Positions 15,138-23,962 of a stretch of 34,466 bases of DNA are shown here, in pieces. A model generated the notes under the pieces. That model was given only the letters and a program-made list of their open reading frames with translations, was not told where the DNA came from and searched no databases. The stretch is taken from the NCBI GenBank assembly GCA_027365485.1, contig DAHXNH010000224.1, positions 1 through 34,466 on the forward strand. Reading direction: 5' to 3'. Each line of letters begins with the position of its first letter. Position 1 is the first letter of the stretch. The position numbers and the translations under genes are program-made. Source of the DNA: Clostridiales bacterium. GTDB taxonomy: Bacteria > Bacillota > Sulfobacillia > Sulfobacillales > Sulfobacillaceae.

Positions 15138-16376
15138 ATGCTATCTGTTTCGCTGCCCCCCTCTTTTCCCCAGATTGCATTTCATCCGGGCGACGTCACC
15201 ACCCCCCAGGGATTTTGGGCGGATGGACTCTCAGCTCAATTGCGCGATGACAGTCTAGACATGGCACTGTTGGTTTCGCACCCTGCTGCCGCCTTCGCTG
15301 GGGTGTTCACCACCAATGCGGTGCGCGCGGCCCCCGTCGACCTGACCGAAAAGGTGCATCAGCGCGGGGTTTGCACGGGGATCATCATCAATTCGAAAAA
15401 TGCCAACGCCTTGACCGGTGCGATGGGTAAGCGCGATGCCGAAGCGATGCAAAGGACGGTCGCTTTGGCGTTGGGAGTGGAGCCGGAGACGATGGCCGTG
15501 GCTTCCACGGGAGTGATTGGCTGGCCCTTGCCCATGGAGAAAGTGAAAACGGGCATGGAGCAGTTGATTGAGCGCTATCGCCGATCAGCGATAGCCGATG
15601 GCAGGGCAGCTGCGCAAGCCATTTTGACCACGGACACGGCGGCCAAGGCCGCGGCGGTCACCGTTCAATATGCGGGAGGACCCGTTCGCATCGGCATGAT
15701 GGTGAAAGGGTCGGGGATGATCCATCCGCAAATGGCGACCATGCTAGCCTTTTTTACCACTGATGCGGAGATTTTGCCGGACCGTTTAGATCGTATGCTG
15801 CGCATGGCGGTAGAGCGTTCTTTTCATCGCATTTCGGTGGATGGAGACCAGTCGACCAACGACATGGTGCTGATTTGGGCCAATGGCCGTTCTTGCGTCA
15901 ATCTAGAGAGCGATGAGGATTTGGCGGTCTTCGAGCACGCTTTGACGGAGCTTGCTCGTCATGGGGCGCGGCTCATTGCTGCCGACGGGGAAGGTGCCAC
16001 CCATCTGATTACCGTTCGGGTCAGCGGAGCCTCGAGTGAGGCCGATGCTGCGCTTAAGGCGCGGGCCGTGGCCCGTTCGGCTTTGGTGAAAACCGCGGTG
16101 TACGGGCGCGATCCCAACTGGGGCCGGGTGTTGGCAGCGGCGGGTAGTGCCGGGCTGGCGTTTGACCCGGATCAGGTGACATTAACCATGAATGGATTGC
16201 CCCTTTATGTTCAAGGAGAGCCGGTTCTCGGCCAGGAGGCCCTCTGGTCGCAATCGATGGATCGCCCCGAAATCGAGTTTAGTTTAGACTTGGCCACAGG
16301 CCATGAATCGGCGGAGGCGTTTGGATGTGACTTGACCGACGGCTATGTGGCTATTAATGCCCATTACCGCACGTAA
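15138..16376 (+). CDS. argJ: Bifunctional glutamate N-acetyltransferase / ornithine acetyltransferase
   Basis: ArgJ moves the acetyl group from acetylornithine to glutamate (cyclic pathway) and in bifunctional forms also makes acetylglutamate from acetyl-CoA. The self-cleavage site KGSGMIHPQMATMLAF is seen near residue 200; the threonine of ATML becomes the nucleophile of the beta chain. VDGDQSTNDM and YGRDPNWGRVLAAAG are further family motifs. Length (412) is normal. GGAGG ends 5 nt before the ATG at 15138 but only 2 nt before an ATG at 15135, so 15138 is preferred. Since no argA, argE or argO is near, the cyclic route is likely. Confidence 0.96.
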   Translation: MLSVSLPPSFPQIAFHPGDVTTPQGFWADGLSAQLRDDSLDMALLVSHPAAAFAGVFTTNAVRAAPVDLTEKVHQRGVCTGIIINSKNANALTGAMGKRDAEAMQRTVALALGVEPETMAVASTGVIGWPLPMEKVKTGMEQLIERYRRSAIADGRAAAQAILTTDTAAKAAAVTVQYAGGPVRIGMMVKGSGMIHPQMATMLAFFTTDAEILPDRLDRMLRMAVERSFHRISVDGDQSTNDMVLIWANGRSCVNLESDEDLAVFEHALTELARHGARLIAADGEGATHLITVRVSGASSEADAALKARAVARSALVKTAVYGRDPNWGRVLAAAGSAGLAFDPDQVTLTMNGLPLYVQGEPVLGQEALWSQSMDRPEIEFSLDLATGHESAEAFGCDLTDGYVAINAHYRT

Positions 16377-16390
16377 AGGGAGCTGAGATC

Positions 16391-17134
16391 GTGCGCGGCG
16401 TGTTCAAGATAGGCGGTAGCGTAGTCAAAAAGACGCCCATGCCGATTTGGGTGGATGAGCTAAAAGCACGGATTTTGGCCCACGATCAAATCGTGGTGGT
16501 CCACGGCGGAGGATCGTTAATCAGTCGGGAGCTAGAGGCCCGAGGGGAACCGGTTCGGTTTGTCCAAGGTCAGCGGGTGACTTCACACCGGGCCTTGACC
16601 GTGGTGCTCTCGGTATTAAAAGGTCAGGTCAATGGAGAATTGGTGGCATATCTCGCGCACCAGGGAATTTCGACGGTGGGGATTTCCGGTATTGATCTGG
16701 ACCTGTTGCAAGCGCTGCCAGTATCCGACCAATTGGGCCGAGTGGGGAAGATCCACGCGGTGGATTTGAGACTGATTGAGGCACTGTGGCAGGCCGCGGC
16801 GGTGCCGGTGGTGGCTCCCTTGGCTGGTGATGGCCTCGGCGGCATCTTAAATGTCAACGGAGACGTGGCGGCAGGAGCCCTGGCCGGTGCCCTTCGCGCC
16901 GACTACTTAATCTACTATACCGACAGTGGCGGGGTTAGGGAGGTGGCCAGCGATCCGACCAGCATTCGTCTGGTTCTTCATCAAGAAGAGGCGCATCGAT
17001 GGATCGAGGACGGAACCGTCTCGGCAGGGATGATCCCTAAGTTGCGCTCTGGGCTTCTAGCCCTTGACCAAGGGGTTTCGCGGGTGGCGATTGGGGCGTA
17101 TCGGTTGGGGGCGGGGACAGAGCTTCGACGCTAG
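16391..17134 (+). CDS. argB: Acetylglutamate kinase
   Basis: A 247-residue amino-acid kinase, at the short end for the family (about 250-300). It starts with the phosphate-binding FKIGGSVV. The substrate-binding VVVHGGGSLISREL, the central LKGQVNGELVAYL, the N-domain/C-domain link ILNVNGDVAAGALAGALRADYLIYYTDSGGV and the C-terminal SAGMIPKLRSGLLAL follow in the expected order. It phosphorylates acetylglutamate. The lack of the N-terminal helix found in arginine-inhibited hexameric forms suggests it is not the feedback-sensitive type (inference). The start is GTG with GGGAG upstream. LysZ-type kinases are related, but no lysW is present and the operon is clearly for arginine. Confidence 0.92.
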   Translation: MRGVFKIGGSVVKKTPMPIWVDELKARILAHDQIVVVHGGGSLISRELEARGEPVRFVQGQRVTSHRALTVVLSVLKGQVNGELVAYLAHQGISTVGISGIDLDLLQALPVSDQLGRVGKIHAVDLRLIEALWQAAAVPVVAPLAGDGLGGILNVNGDVAAGALAGALRADYLIYYTDSGGVREVASDPTSIRLVLHQEEAHRWIEDGTVSAGMIPKLRSGLLALDQGVSRVAIGAYRLGAGTELRR

Positions 17135-17220
17135 GCTCTAGGCGATGGTCCGTCCACAGCGGATTGGGCTGGATTTTAGTCAATAGCGGGTGAACCTGGG
17201 CTGCAATAGGAGGAGTGAGC

Positions 17221-18420
17221 GTGATCGAGACCAAGGCCTTAATGAAGTTTAGTCGTCGCTATCCGTTGGTCTTAGCTCGCGGCGAGGGAATGAAGGTGTT
17301 TGACGAGCAGGATCGATGCTATTGGGATTTTCTGGCAGGCATTGGCGTTTCCTCCATGGGGCACAACCATCCGCGGGTTCGCGCTGCCATTGGCCAGGCT
17401 ATTCCGCTCTTGCACACCTCCAATTGGTATTGGAATCGTTCTGCGGTTTCATTGGCGGAGGCCCTGTCTCGACTGTCTAACGGTAAAGAGGTCTTTTTTT
17501 GCAACTCAGGGACCGAGGCCAACGAGGCCGGGTTGAAGTTGCTGCGGCGATTCGGCAAAGCCGATGGACGCTATCAGGTGGTTTCGATGCTAGGCGGGTT
17601 TCACGGTCGGACCATGGGGGCGATGGCGATGACGCCGACGCCTCAGTACCGGGACCCGTTTCGGCCGCTTCCCGATGGATTCTTAGCGGTAGCATACAAT
17701 GACCCGGATGCCTTGGAAGTGGTGCTCCGCAAGGAGCGTCCGGCTGGGGTGGTGATGGAGGCCATTCAGGGCGAATCGGGCGTGGTGGTGCCCAATTCGG
17801 GTTACTTAAGGGAAGTCTCCGATCTGTGCCACCGCTACGGCGCCTTGTTGATGATCGATGCGGTGCAGACCGGGATGGGACGTACCGGCAGTTGGTTCGG
17901 ATTTGAGCATGAGCCTCAAGTGCAACCGGATGTGATTACGCTGGCCAAGGGATTAGGGGCTGGCATCCCGATAGGTGCGGTGTTGGCGAGAGCCGAGGTG
18001 GCCGATGCACTAAAACCCGGCGAACATGGAACCACGTTTGGGGGAAACCCATTGGCCACCGCGGTCGGGGGTGTGGTGGTGTCGTGGTTGGAGGAGGAGG
18101 GGCTGGACCACGTGCAGCGAATAGGGGCTGTGCTTGAACGCCATCTCTGGGATTTGAAGGCTCGCCATCCGCGAGAGATTCTAGAGGTTCGCGGTCGTGG
18201 GTTGATGTGGGGGATGGTGCTGTCTCTGCCCAATACCAGGGTGGTTGAACGGGCGATGGGGCACGGGCTTTTGGTCAACGCGGCGGGCGGTAATGTGCTT
18301 CGCATGCTCCCACCATTGATCGTTGACGAAACCGCTATCCTCGCAGCCATGGCCATTTTGGACCAGTCGCTGACCGAGGTCAGCGAAGAGAGCCAGAATA
18401 GCATAAGCACGGGCGAATGA
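17221..18420 (+). CDS. argD: Acetylornithine aminotransferase
   Basis: A class III PLP-dependent aminotransferase of about 399 residues that makes acetylornithine from the semialdehyde using glutamate. Motifs: DFLAGIGVSSMGHNHPRV near the start, FFCNSGTEANEAGLKLLR, GGFHGRTMGAMA, LLMIDAVQTGMGRTG, and the PLP-lysine segment VITLAKGLGAGIPIGAVLA. AGGAGG (17208-17213) lies 7 nt before the GTG at 17221; an in-frame GTG at 17215 is too close. The 80-bp gap after argB holds no gene. The C-terminus is slightly long and serine-rich. Confidence 0.95.
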   Translation: MIETKALMKFSRRYPLVLARGEGMKVFDEQDRCYWDFLAGIGVSSMGHNHPRVRAAIGQAIPLLHTSNWYWNRSAVSLAEALSRLSNGKEVFFCNSGTEANEAGLKLLRRFGKADGRYQVVSMLGGFHGRTMGAMAMTPTPQYRDPFRPLPDGFLAVAYNDPDALEVVLRKERPAGVVMEAIQGESGVVVPNSGYLREVSDLCHRYGALLMIDAVQTGMGRTGSWFGFEHEPQVQPDVITLAKGLGAGIPIGAVLARAEVADALKPGEHGTTFGGNPLATAVGGVVVSWLEEEGLDHVQRIGAVLERHLWDLKARHPREILEVRGRGLMWGMVLSLPNTRVVERAMGHGLLVNAAGGNVLRMLPPLIVDETAILAAMAILDQSLTEVSEESQNSISTGE

Positions 18421-18542
18421 GAGCTAGGCAAAGGCTTCGTTGCGGGTGGACGCTTAGGGGTCAGGCGTAGTCACTGGCTTCAGCATTGGGTGCATGTCAA
18501 GGACCTAAGGAATCATCGCTAAGGCCAAAGGGGGATAACACA

Positions 18543-19772
18543 GTGACAGGCGGAATAAATGCAGGAGACACGGTAGTTTTGGCGTATTCAGGAGGGTTGG
18601 ATACGTCGATTATCATTCCCTGGCTGAAGGAGACCTATGACGTCCGGGTGGTGGCGTTTTGTGCCGATTTGGGTCAAGGTGAGGACTTGGCAGCAGTGCG
18701 CCAGAAAGCTAGGAATTCGGGGGCGGCGGAGGTCGTGATTCGCGATCTGCGCCAAGAATTTCTCCGCGACTTTGCTTTTCCCATGATGGCAGCAGGCGCG
18801 GTCTATGAAGGGGTTTATCTCCTCGGCACCTCGATTGCGCGACCCTTGATCGCTCAGCACCTAGTGGCGGTCGCTCGAGAGAAGGGGGCGCGAGCGATTA
18901 GCCATGGGGCGACCGGGAAGGGCAACGATCAAGTCCGGTTTGAACTCGGGGTCATGGCGTTGGCGCCAGACTTGAAAGTGATCGCACCGTGGCGGGAATG
19001 GACGATTACCGGTCGCCTTGAGGCCATGGAGTATGCCGCTCAGCATCACATTGCCGTGGCTGCGACCAAGGCTTCACCCTATTCCCGCGACCAAAATCTC
19101 TGGCATGTCAGTCACGAGGGAGGCGTCTTAGAGGATCCGTCGGCGCCTACCCCCGATGATGTCTACACTTGGACCACGGATCCGGTCAAGGCCCCCGATG
19201 CGCCGGAGCGCATCCAACTGGCTTTTGACCAAGGGATGCCGGTGGCTGTCAATGGTCAGGCGATGGACCCGGTGACCTTGATGGAGACGGTGAATGCCCG
19301 AGGAGCGGCGCACGGGGTGGGCCGAGTCACGGTGGTGGAAAACCGGTTGGTGGGTATGAAATCGCGCGGGGTCTATGAGACGCCCGGCGGCACCATTTTA
19401 TATGCTGCACGGGCGGCTTTAGACAGCGTGGTCCTCGACCGGGAAACCTTGGCTTTTAAAGAGGCCGCCGCCCTCCGGCTGGCTCGATTGATTTACGATG
19501 GCTGGTGGTTTTCTGCCCTTCGCGAGGCCTTGATGGCGTTTTTTGCGGAAACCAACCGCACCGCTACCGGCGAGGTGACGCTGATTTTATATAAGGGCAG
19601 TGTTCATGCCGACCAGGTGACCTCGCCTTACTCCTTGTATTCCCAAGATTTGGCAACTTTTGATGGAGGTCAATATGACCACAAAGACGCTCAAGGCTTC
19701 ATCCGCCTCTTCGGATTGCCCCTAGCCGTGCGTCATTCACTGCTTGCTGGGGAGTCGGCGGATCATGTCTAG
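18543..19772 (+). CDS. argG: Argininosuccinate synthase
   Basis: A 409-residue ligase joining citrulline and aspartate using ATP. The N-terminal PP-loop VVLAYSGGLDTSIIIPWL is followed by CADLGQGEDL, ISHGATGKGNDQVRFELG, SPYSRDQNLWHVSHEGG and GVYETPGGTIL, all characteristic. A longer frame runs to a TTG at 18486. GGGGGA lies 7 nt before the GTG at 18543, and that start gives the usual N-terminus. The 122-bp gap after argD shows no clear promoter or ARG box, so argG is probably read from the argC promoter. The stop lies inside the argH start region (8-bp overlap). Confidence 0.96.
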   Translation: MTGGINAGDTVVLAYSGGLDTSIIIPWLKETYDVRVVAFCADLGQGEDLAAVRQKARNSGAAEVVIRDLRQEFLRDFAFPMMAAGAVYEGVYLLGTSIARPLIAQHLVAVAREKGARAISHGATGKGNDQVRFELGVMALAPDLKVIAPWREWTITGRLEAMEYAAQHHIAVAATKASPYSRDQNLWHVSHEGGVLEDPSAPTPDDVYTWTTDPVKAPDAPERIQLAFDQGMPVAVNGQAMDPVTLMETVNARGAAHGVGRVTVVENRLVGMKSRGVYETPGGTILYAARAALDSVVLDRETLAFKEAAALRLARLIYDGWWFSALREALMAFFAETNRTATGEVTLILYKGSVHADQVTSPYSLYSQDLATFDGGQYDHKDAQGFIRLFGLPLAVRHSLLAGESADHV

Positions 19773-21171
19773 CCAAGCCCGCAATCCACGGTTTCAGAAG
19801 GGACAGACCGAGTCGTCGAAGGCGTTTACCGCATCCGTCAGTTTTGACTGGCGGCTTTTGCCCTACGATATTCAAGGATCGAAGGCGCATAGTGCCATGC
19901 TGGTCCACCAGGGCGTGATTTCGGCCGAGGAGGGCGAGTTGATTGAGCAAGGGCTCGATCAAATCCTTGCTCGTTGGCACGCAGGAGAACTGGAACCGCG
20001 ACTCGATTGGGAAGATGTGCACATGAACGTGGAGGGGCAATTGTTTGCACAAATTGGCCCCGTCGCGGGGAAACTGCACACCGCGCGCAGCCGCAATGAC
20101 CAGGTTAGCCTGGATATGCACTTATATATGCGCGCGGTGGGCTGGGATTTAACTGCCAAGACGCTCGGCCTGCTGTCGGCCTTGATTCATCGAGCCGAGA
20201 ACGATTTTGATGTCATCGTTCCCGGCTATACTCACCTGCAGGCGGCGCAACCGGTGCTCTTAGCCCATCATTGGATGGCCTACGTGGCCATGTTGGAACG
20301 CGACTTAAGCCGAATCGATGACTGGCGCGAACGCCTCGATGCCTCGCCGCTGGGAGCGGGCGCCTTGGCGGGCACTCCGTATCCCACGGAACCCGAATAC
20401 ACCGCTCAACTGTTGGGATTTTCAGGCGTCTACCACAACTCGTTAGATGCAGTTTCTGACCGTGATTTTTTACTGGAATTTTTGTCCTGGTCGGCGATTT
20501 TGGGGATGCATCTCAGCCGATTGGGCGAGGAACTTGTGCTGTGGTCGAGCCAAGAATTTGGCTATGTCCATATGGATGACGCCTACGCCACCGGCTCTTC
20601 GATGATGCCGCAAAAGAAGAACCCGGATGTGGCCGAACTGATGCGGGGCAAAGCGGGCCGTCTGAACGGGAATTTGATGACCTTATTGACGGTGATGAAA
20701 GGTCTGCCGCTGGCTTATGATTCGGATATGCAAGAAGACAAAGAAGCAGTGTTTGATACCGTCGACACCTTAAGTGGGCTCTTGCCGGTGGCCCAAGGCA
20801 TGTTGGAAACGCTCAGCGTCGATCGCAGACGCATTGGGGCTCGTCTCGGTCAGGATTATACGCGTGCCACCGACATCGCCGACCTCTTGGTGAAACAAGG
20901 CATGCCATTTCGCCAAGCCTACCATCAGGTGGGAGGTGTGGTGGGCCGATTGGAGTCCACGGGCCGGAGTTTCGACGCGATTTCCGACCAAGAATTGGCC
21001 GAGTACCTGCCAGGAATCAGCCGCTCAGATATCAAGGCTTTGTCCCCGGACCAGTTGGTCAAGGCGCGTGGCCAAAGCCTGGGGACGGCTCCAGATGCGG
21101 TGACAGGCCAAATTAGGGCGGCCATGTCCCGCGTCCATCAGCGAATGGAGGCGCTCGCATCTCACGCCTGA
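19765..21171 (+). CDS. argH: Argininosuccinate lyase
   Basis: A 468-residue lyase that splits argininosuccinate into arginine and fumarate, last step of the pathway. The fumarase/aspartase-superfamily signature GSSMMPQKKNPD, with the catalytic serine loop, is present. So are WEDVHMNVEGQL, KLHTARSRNDQV and PGYTHLQAAQPV. The ATG at 19765 overlaps the argG stop by 8 bp, with GGGGAG 11-12 nt upstream, indicating coupled translation. It closes the operon before a long stem-loop. Confidence 0.97.
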   Translation: MSSQARNPRFQKGQTESSKAFTASVSFDWRLLPYDIQGSKAHSAMLVHQGVISAEEGELIEQGLDQILARWHAGELEPRLDWEDVHMNVEGQLFAQIGPVAGKLHTARSRNDQVSLDMHLYMRAVGWDLTAKTLGLLSALIHRAENDFDVIVPGYTHLQAAQPVLLAHHWMAYVAMLERDLSRIDDWRERLDASPLGAGALAGTPYPTEPEYTAQLLGFSGVYHNSLDAVSDRDFLLEFLSWSAILGMHLSRLGEELVLWSSQEFGYVHMDDAYATGSSMMPQKKNPDVAELMRGKAGRLNGNLMTLLTVMKGLPLAYDSDMQEDKEAVFDTVDTLSGLLPVAQGMLETLSVDRRRIGARLGQDYTRATDIADLLVKQGMPFRQAYHQVGGVVGRLESTGRSFDAISDQELAEYLPGISRSDIKALSPDQLVKARGQSLGTAPDAVTGQIRAAMSRVHQRMEALASHA

Positions 21172-21244
21172 GCGCATGAGTGCTGGCCGCGCACCGTATC
21201 CTCCGCCCCCGTCGTCTTTGAGCGAAGGGTGGAAATGCCCGTGC

Positions 21245-21286
21245 AGCCAAGATGGGAGTGCCTTCGGGGCCACTCCCATCTTGGCT
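21245..21286. terminator. 16-bp perfect stem-loop ending the arginine operon
   Basis: AGCCAAGATGGGAGTG (21245-21260) pairs perfectly with CACTCCCATCTTGGCT (21271-21286). The 10-nt loop contains CC-TTCG-GG, a tetraloop that stabilises RNA hairpins. It lies 73 bp after argH and 15 bp after the end of the convergent DUF1540 gene, so it can serve both strands. No T tract follows on either side. Confidence 0.65.
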
Positions 21287-21301
21287 CGGGCCGCTTCACC
21301 T

Positions 21302-21517
21302 TTAGTGGGCACGAAAGGTGTGGCAACAAGTGATCTCACGGTTTTGCACCGGAGTCTCCGCCATCTGACTTAAATTCGCGTCGGCAGCCAGACTTTCGGG
21401 CGATTGCGGCGATGATTGATCTGAGGTAATTAAGATTTGGTCGGCTGCGCAAAAGTTGTCGTGGGCCCAAAAATAGCAGTTGCTCACCGTGCAACGGACT
21501 TCTAATTCGGACGGCAT
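21302..21517 (-). CDS. DUF1540 small cysteine-rich protein
   Basis: A 71-residue protein. The opening CTVSNCYFWAHDNFCAADQI (cysteines spaced C-x4-C-x7-C) matches the DUF1540 pattern, and it ends with TCCHTFRAH, another family-typical cysteine segment. DUF1540 proteins are small, common in spore-forming Firmicutes and probably bind metal; their function is not known. The middle is Ser/Gln/Ala-rich. GGAGG lies 7 nt before the ATG at 21517; an upstream in-frame ATG at 21550 is rejected for lack of an SD. Confidence 0.85.
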   Translation of the reverse strand: MPSELEVRCTVSNCYFWAHDNFCAADQILITSDQSSPQSPESLAADANLSQMAETPVQNREITCCHTFRAH

Positions 21518-21666
21518 GACGATCCCTCCGTTTCTCATTTTGCCAGTCATAGCTGACTGGAAAGCTGCCTACCTAGTGTGGTCCGAGAACGGTTCGGCTA
21601 TCCGCCGACGCTGATCCTGAAATACCTGCTAAGATAACCACAGTAGATTTTTAAGGAGAGATGAGT

Positions 21667-22530
21667 GTGGTCCAAGCATTGGGATTTGTCGGCCTGGGCA
21701 TCATGGGCCAGGCCATGGCTAAGAACCTTTACGGCGACGAGCCCTTGACCGTCTACAATCGCACCCGGGAGAGAACCCGAGCGCTTCAGGAGATGGGCGC
21801 TATGGTGGTGGACACTCCTCGGCAAGCCGCTAGCGCCAGTCAGATTTGCTTCATCATGGTGAGCAATGATGAGGCGCTCAGGCAAGTCATTTTGGGTGAA
21901 GACGGCGTCTTGGCGGGGATGAGCCAGGGCAGCATTGTCGTGGATCATTCGACCGTGTCTCCCGCGATTACCAAAGAACTCGGCGGATTGGCCAAAACTC
22001 GAGGCGTTTTCTGGTGCGATGCGCCGGTGACCGGCGGCGACGTCGGTGCCCAAAACGCTACGCTAACGGTGATGGCCGGCGGCGAAGCGTTGGCCATCGA
22101 ACGCATTGGTCCTTATGTGGCCCGTATGAGCCAGCGACTGGTCCACGTGGGCGCATTGGGACAAGGACAAACCATGAAGTTGGTGTCCAACTTGATTGGA
22201 GGTCTCAATTTAATGGCAGCGGCGGAAGGACTGTCGCTCGGACTGGCAGCTGGATTGTCGGTGGAAGCCTTAGAAGCCGTGCTGCCCAATGGCACGGCAG
22301 CATCGTTTGAATTGCAAAAGATCCTGGACCGTCACCGGAGTCAAGATTTCGCGCCAGGATTTAGTGTCGAGAATCGATATAAAGATCTGGATTTGGCGGT
22401 GGAGTTGGCGCGGCAATTGGGCCAACTGGTGCCGCTAGGAGAAACAGCTCTAGACGTCTTTGGCCGTCATCGGGCACGGGGCTACTCAAAGCTAGACGAG
22501 TCGAGCTATCTCAAAGGATGGGAACGGTGA
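21667..22530 (+). CDS. NAD(P)-dependent beta-hydroxyacid dehydrogenase (3-hydroxyisobutyrate dehydrogenase family)
   Basis: About 287 residues. An N-terminal Rossmann motif LGFVGLGIMGQAMAKNL is followed by VYNRTRER, so NADP may be preferred (inference). The substrate-site segment DAPVTGGDVGAQNATLTVMAGG and the catalytic-lysine helix GQGQTMKLVSNLIGG are present, then YKDLDLAVELA. The family oxidises 3-hydroxyisobutyrate, glyoxylate-type and related acids; the exact substrate is not clear. GGAG lies 8 nt before the GTG at 21667 but only 2 nt before the ATG at 21661, so 21667 is preferred. It overlaps the next gene by 4 bp (GTGA). Confidence 0.88.
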   Translation: MVQALGFVGLGIMGQAMAKNLYGDEPLTVYNRTRERTRALQEMGAMVVDTPRQAASASQICFIMVSNDEALRQVILGEDGVLAGMSQGSIVVDHSTVSPAITKELGGLAKTRGVFWCDAPVTGGDVGAQNATLTVMAGGEALAIERIGPYVARMSQRLVHVGALGQGQTMKLVSNLIGGLNLMAAAEGLSLGLAAGLSVEALEAVLPNGTAASFELQKILDRHRSQDFAPGFSVENRYKDLDLAVELARQLGQLVPLGETALDVFGRHRARGYSKLDESSYLKGWER

Positions 22531-23186
22531 ACAGACCATTTTCCGCTGTCCTATTTGATTTAGACGGGACGATTTTAGATACCACGGCCTTGATCTTGTC
22601 GAGCCTTCGTCATGCGACCCAAGCAGTGTTTGGCACCGTTCCCGAAGATGAAGTGCTCATCCAAAACTTTGGCCGGCCCTTAGAAGAGAGTCTCCGGGCG
22701 TTGGCACCAAATTTGGATCCGGTCCAATTTAATCAGTTTTGTCAGCAGTACTTGGATCACAATCGCGAGGCGCATGACCGACTCGTGGCTTTAGTGCCCG
22801 GGGTGGAGGCTCAGTTGGCGCGATTAGCGGACAAAGGGACGCCGATGGCCATTGTGACCTCGAAACGCCGCGATATGGCGCGACGCGGCCTCGACTTTTT
22901 TAACCTGACCCGTTACTTTCCGGTGGTGGTGGCAGGCGAAGACACCGAGGGCCACAAACCCGGGCCGGAGCCGGTGGCCTTAGGCCTCAGCCGACTGGGG
23001 GTTTATGCCCACAGCGCGCTTTATATCGGCGATAGTCCATATGACATGCAATCGGGCCGGGCTGCCGGTTGCAGTGTCTGGGGGATCTTGCACAATACCT
23101 TCAGCGAAGCGGCGCTAAAAGAGGCTGGTGCTGAGCGAGTGGCGCATGGCTGGGAAGAAATCGGACGCTGGCTTAATCCCGACTGA
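22527..23186 (+). CDS. HAD-family phosphatase, PpaX/Gph-like
   Basis: A 219-residue HAD hydrolase. Motif I is LFDLDGTILDTT (nucleophile aspartate and acid/base aspartate), motif II is VTSKR, the motif III lysine is in GHKPGPEP, and motif IV is YIGDSPYDMQSGRAAG. A helical cap lies between motifs I and II. Sequence style is that of PpaX, which hydrolyses pyrophosphate released by HPr kinase/phosphorylase, or of phosphoglycolate phosphatase; these cannot be separated here. The start is taken as GTG 22527 overlapping the previous stop, with AAAGGA upstream. An ATG at 22518 is an alternative. Confidence 0.88.
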   Translation: MNRPFSAVLFDLDGTILDTTALILSSLRHATQAVFGTVPEDEVLIQNFGRPLEESLRALAPNLDPVQFNQFCQQYLDHNREAHDRLVALVPGVEAQLARLADKGTPMAIVTSKRRDMARRGLDFFNLTRYFPVVVAGEDTEGHKPGPEPVALGLSRLGVYAHSALYIGDSPYDMQSGRAAGCSVWGILHNTFSEAALKEAGAERVAHGWEEIGRWLNPD

Positions 23187-23254
23187 CCCCGCGATGTGGG
23201 TTAAAATTGGCTAGAATGAAGAGAGACGATGGATACGATGAGGAGGAGATTTAT

Positions 23255-23962
23255 TTGAGTGAATCCGTCAAGATGACTTGGTTAGGCCACGCGACCTTCT
23301 TGGTTGAAACTGCCCAAGGACGAAATATCGTGATCGATCCTTGGTTGGAAGGAAACCCCAAGTGTCCGACAGCGTATCAACAATGGTCGCAAGCGGATTT
23401 GATTCTGATTAGCCATGGCCACTTCGACCATATGGGCAGTGCGGCTGAGTTAGCCAAGAGGAGCGGGGGCCAGGTGGTCGCTAACTTCGAAATTGGCAGC
23501 TATCTTGAGAGCCAGGGCGTCACTAATGTGGTGGGGATGAACAAGGGAGGAACTTTGGCCTTCGAAGGCATCCAAGTGACCATGGTCCACGCCGATCATT
23601 CTTCGGGCATTTCCACCGAAACCGGGACCGTCTACGGAGGCGAGGCGGCAGGCTTTGTCGTCACCTTGGAAAATGGACTGACCTTTTATCATGCCGGTGA
23701 CACCAATGTCTTTGGCGACATGGGGATGATTCATGACTTGTATGGTCCCGAAGTCGCTATGCTACCGATTGGTGGCCACTTTACGATGGCGCCGAAAGAG
23801 GCGGCCTACGCCGCTCGCTTGTTGCAAGTGGGGACGGTGATTCCGATGCATTATGGAACTTTCCCAGCGTTAAGTGGATCGCCTGCGGCACTTTCGGATC
23901 TGCTGCAAGGGACCGACATCCATGTCGCGTCGCTGGAGCCTGGACAAAGCTGGTCGGAATGA
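23255..23962 (+). CDS. UPF0173 metal-dependent hydrolase (beta-lactamase fold)
   Basis: A 235-residue protein of the YtkL/UPF0173 family. It has the opening KMTWLGHATFLVE, IDPWLEGNPKCP, the metal-binding LISHGHFDHMGSA, later histidines in VHADHSSG, FYHAGDTNVFGDM, PIGGHFTMAPKEA and the closing PMHYGTFP. These give a two-metal hydrolase core. Its substrate is unknown. A longer frame starts at 23207, but AGGAGG lies 8 nt before a TTG at 23255, matching the usual N-terminus. A TAGAAT at 23212-23217 could be a -10 box placing transcription after 23207. It overlaps the Cas4-like gene by 4 bp (ATGA). Confidence 0.9.
   Translation: MSESVKMTWLGHATFLVETAQGRNIVIDPWLEGNPKCPTAYQQWSQADLILISHGHFDHMGSAAELAKRSGGQVVANFEIGSYLESQGVTNVVGMNKGGTLAFEGIQVTMVHADHSSGISTETGTVYGGEAAGFVVTLENGLTFYHAGDTNVFGDMGMIHDLYGPEVAMLPIGGHFTMAPKEAAYAARLLQVGTVIPMHYGTFPALSGSPAALSDLLQGTDIHVASLEPGQSWSE

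Noticed and set aside
16391-17134. LysZ ([LysW]-aminoadipate kinase) instead of ArgB
   Set aside because: No lysW or lysX nearby, and the gene sits inside a complete acetyl-route arginine operon with argJ.
18486-18542. Longer argG N-terminus
   Set aside because: It adds 19 residues not seen in the family, while a good SD precedes GTG 18543.
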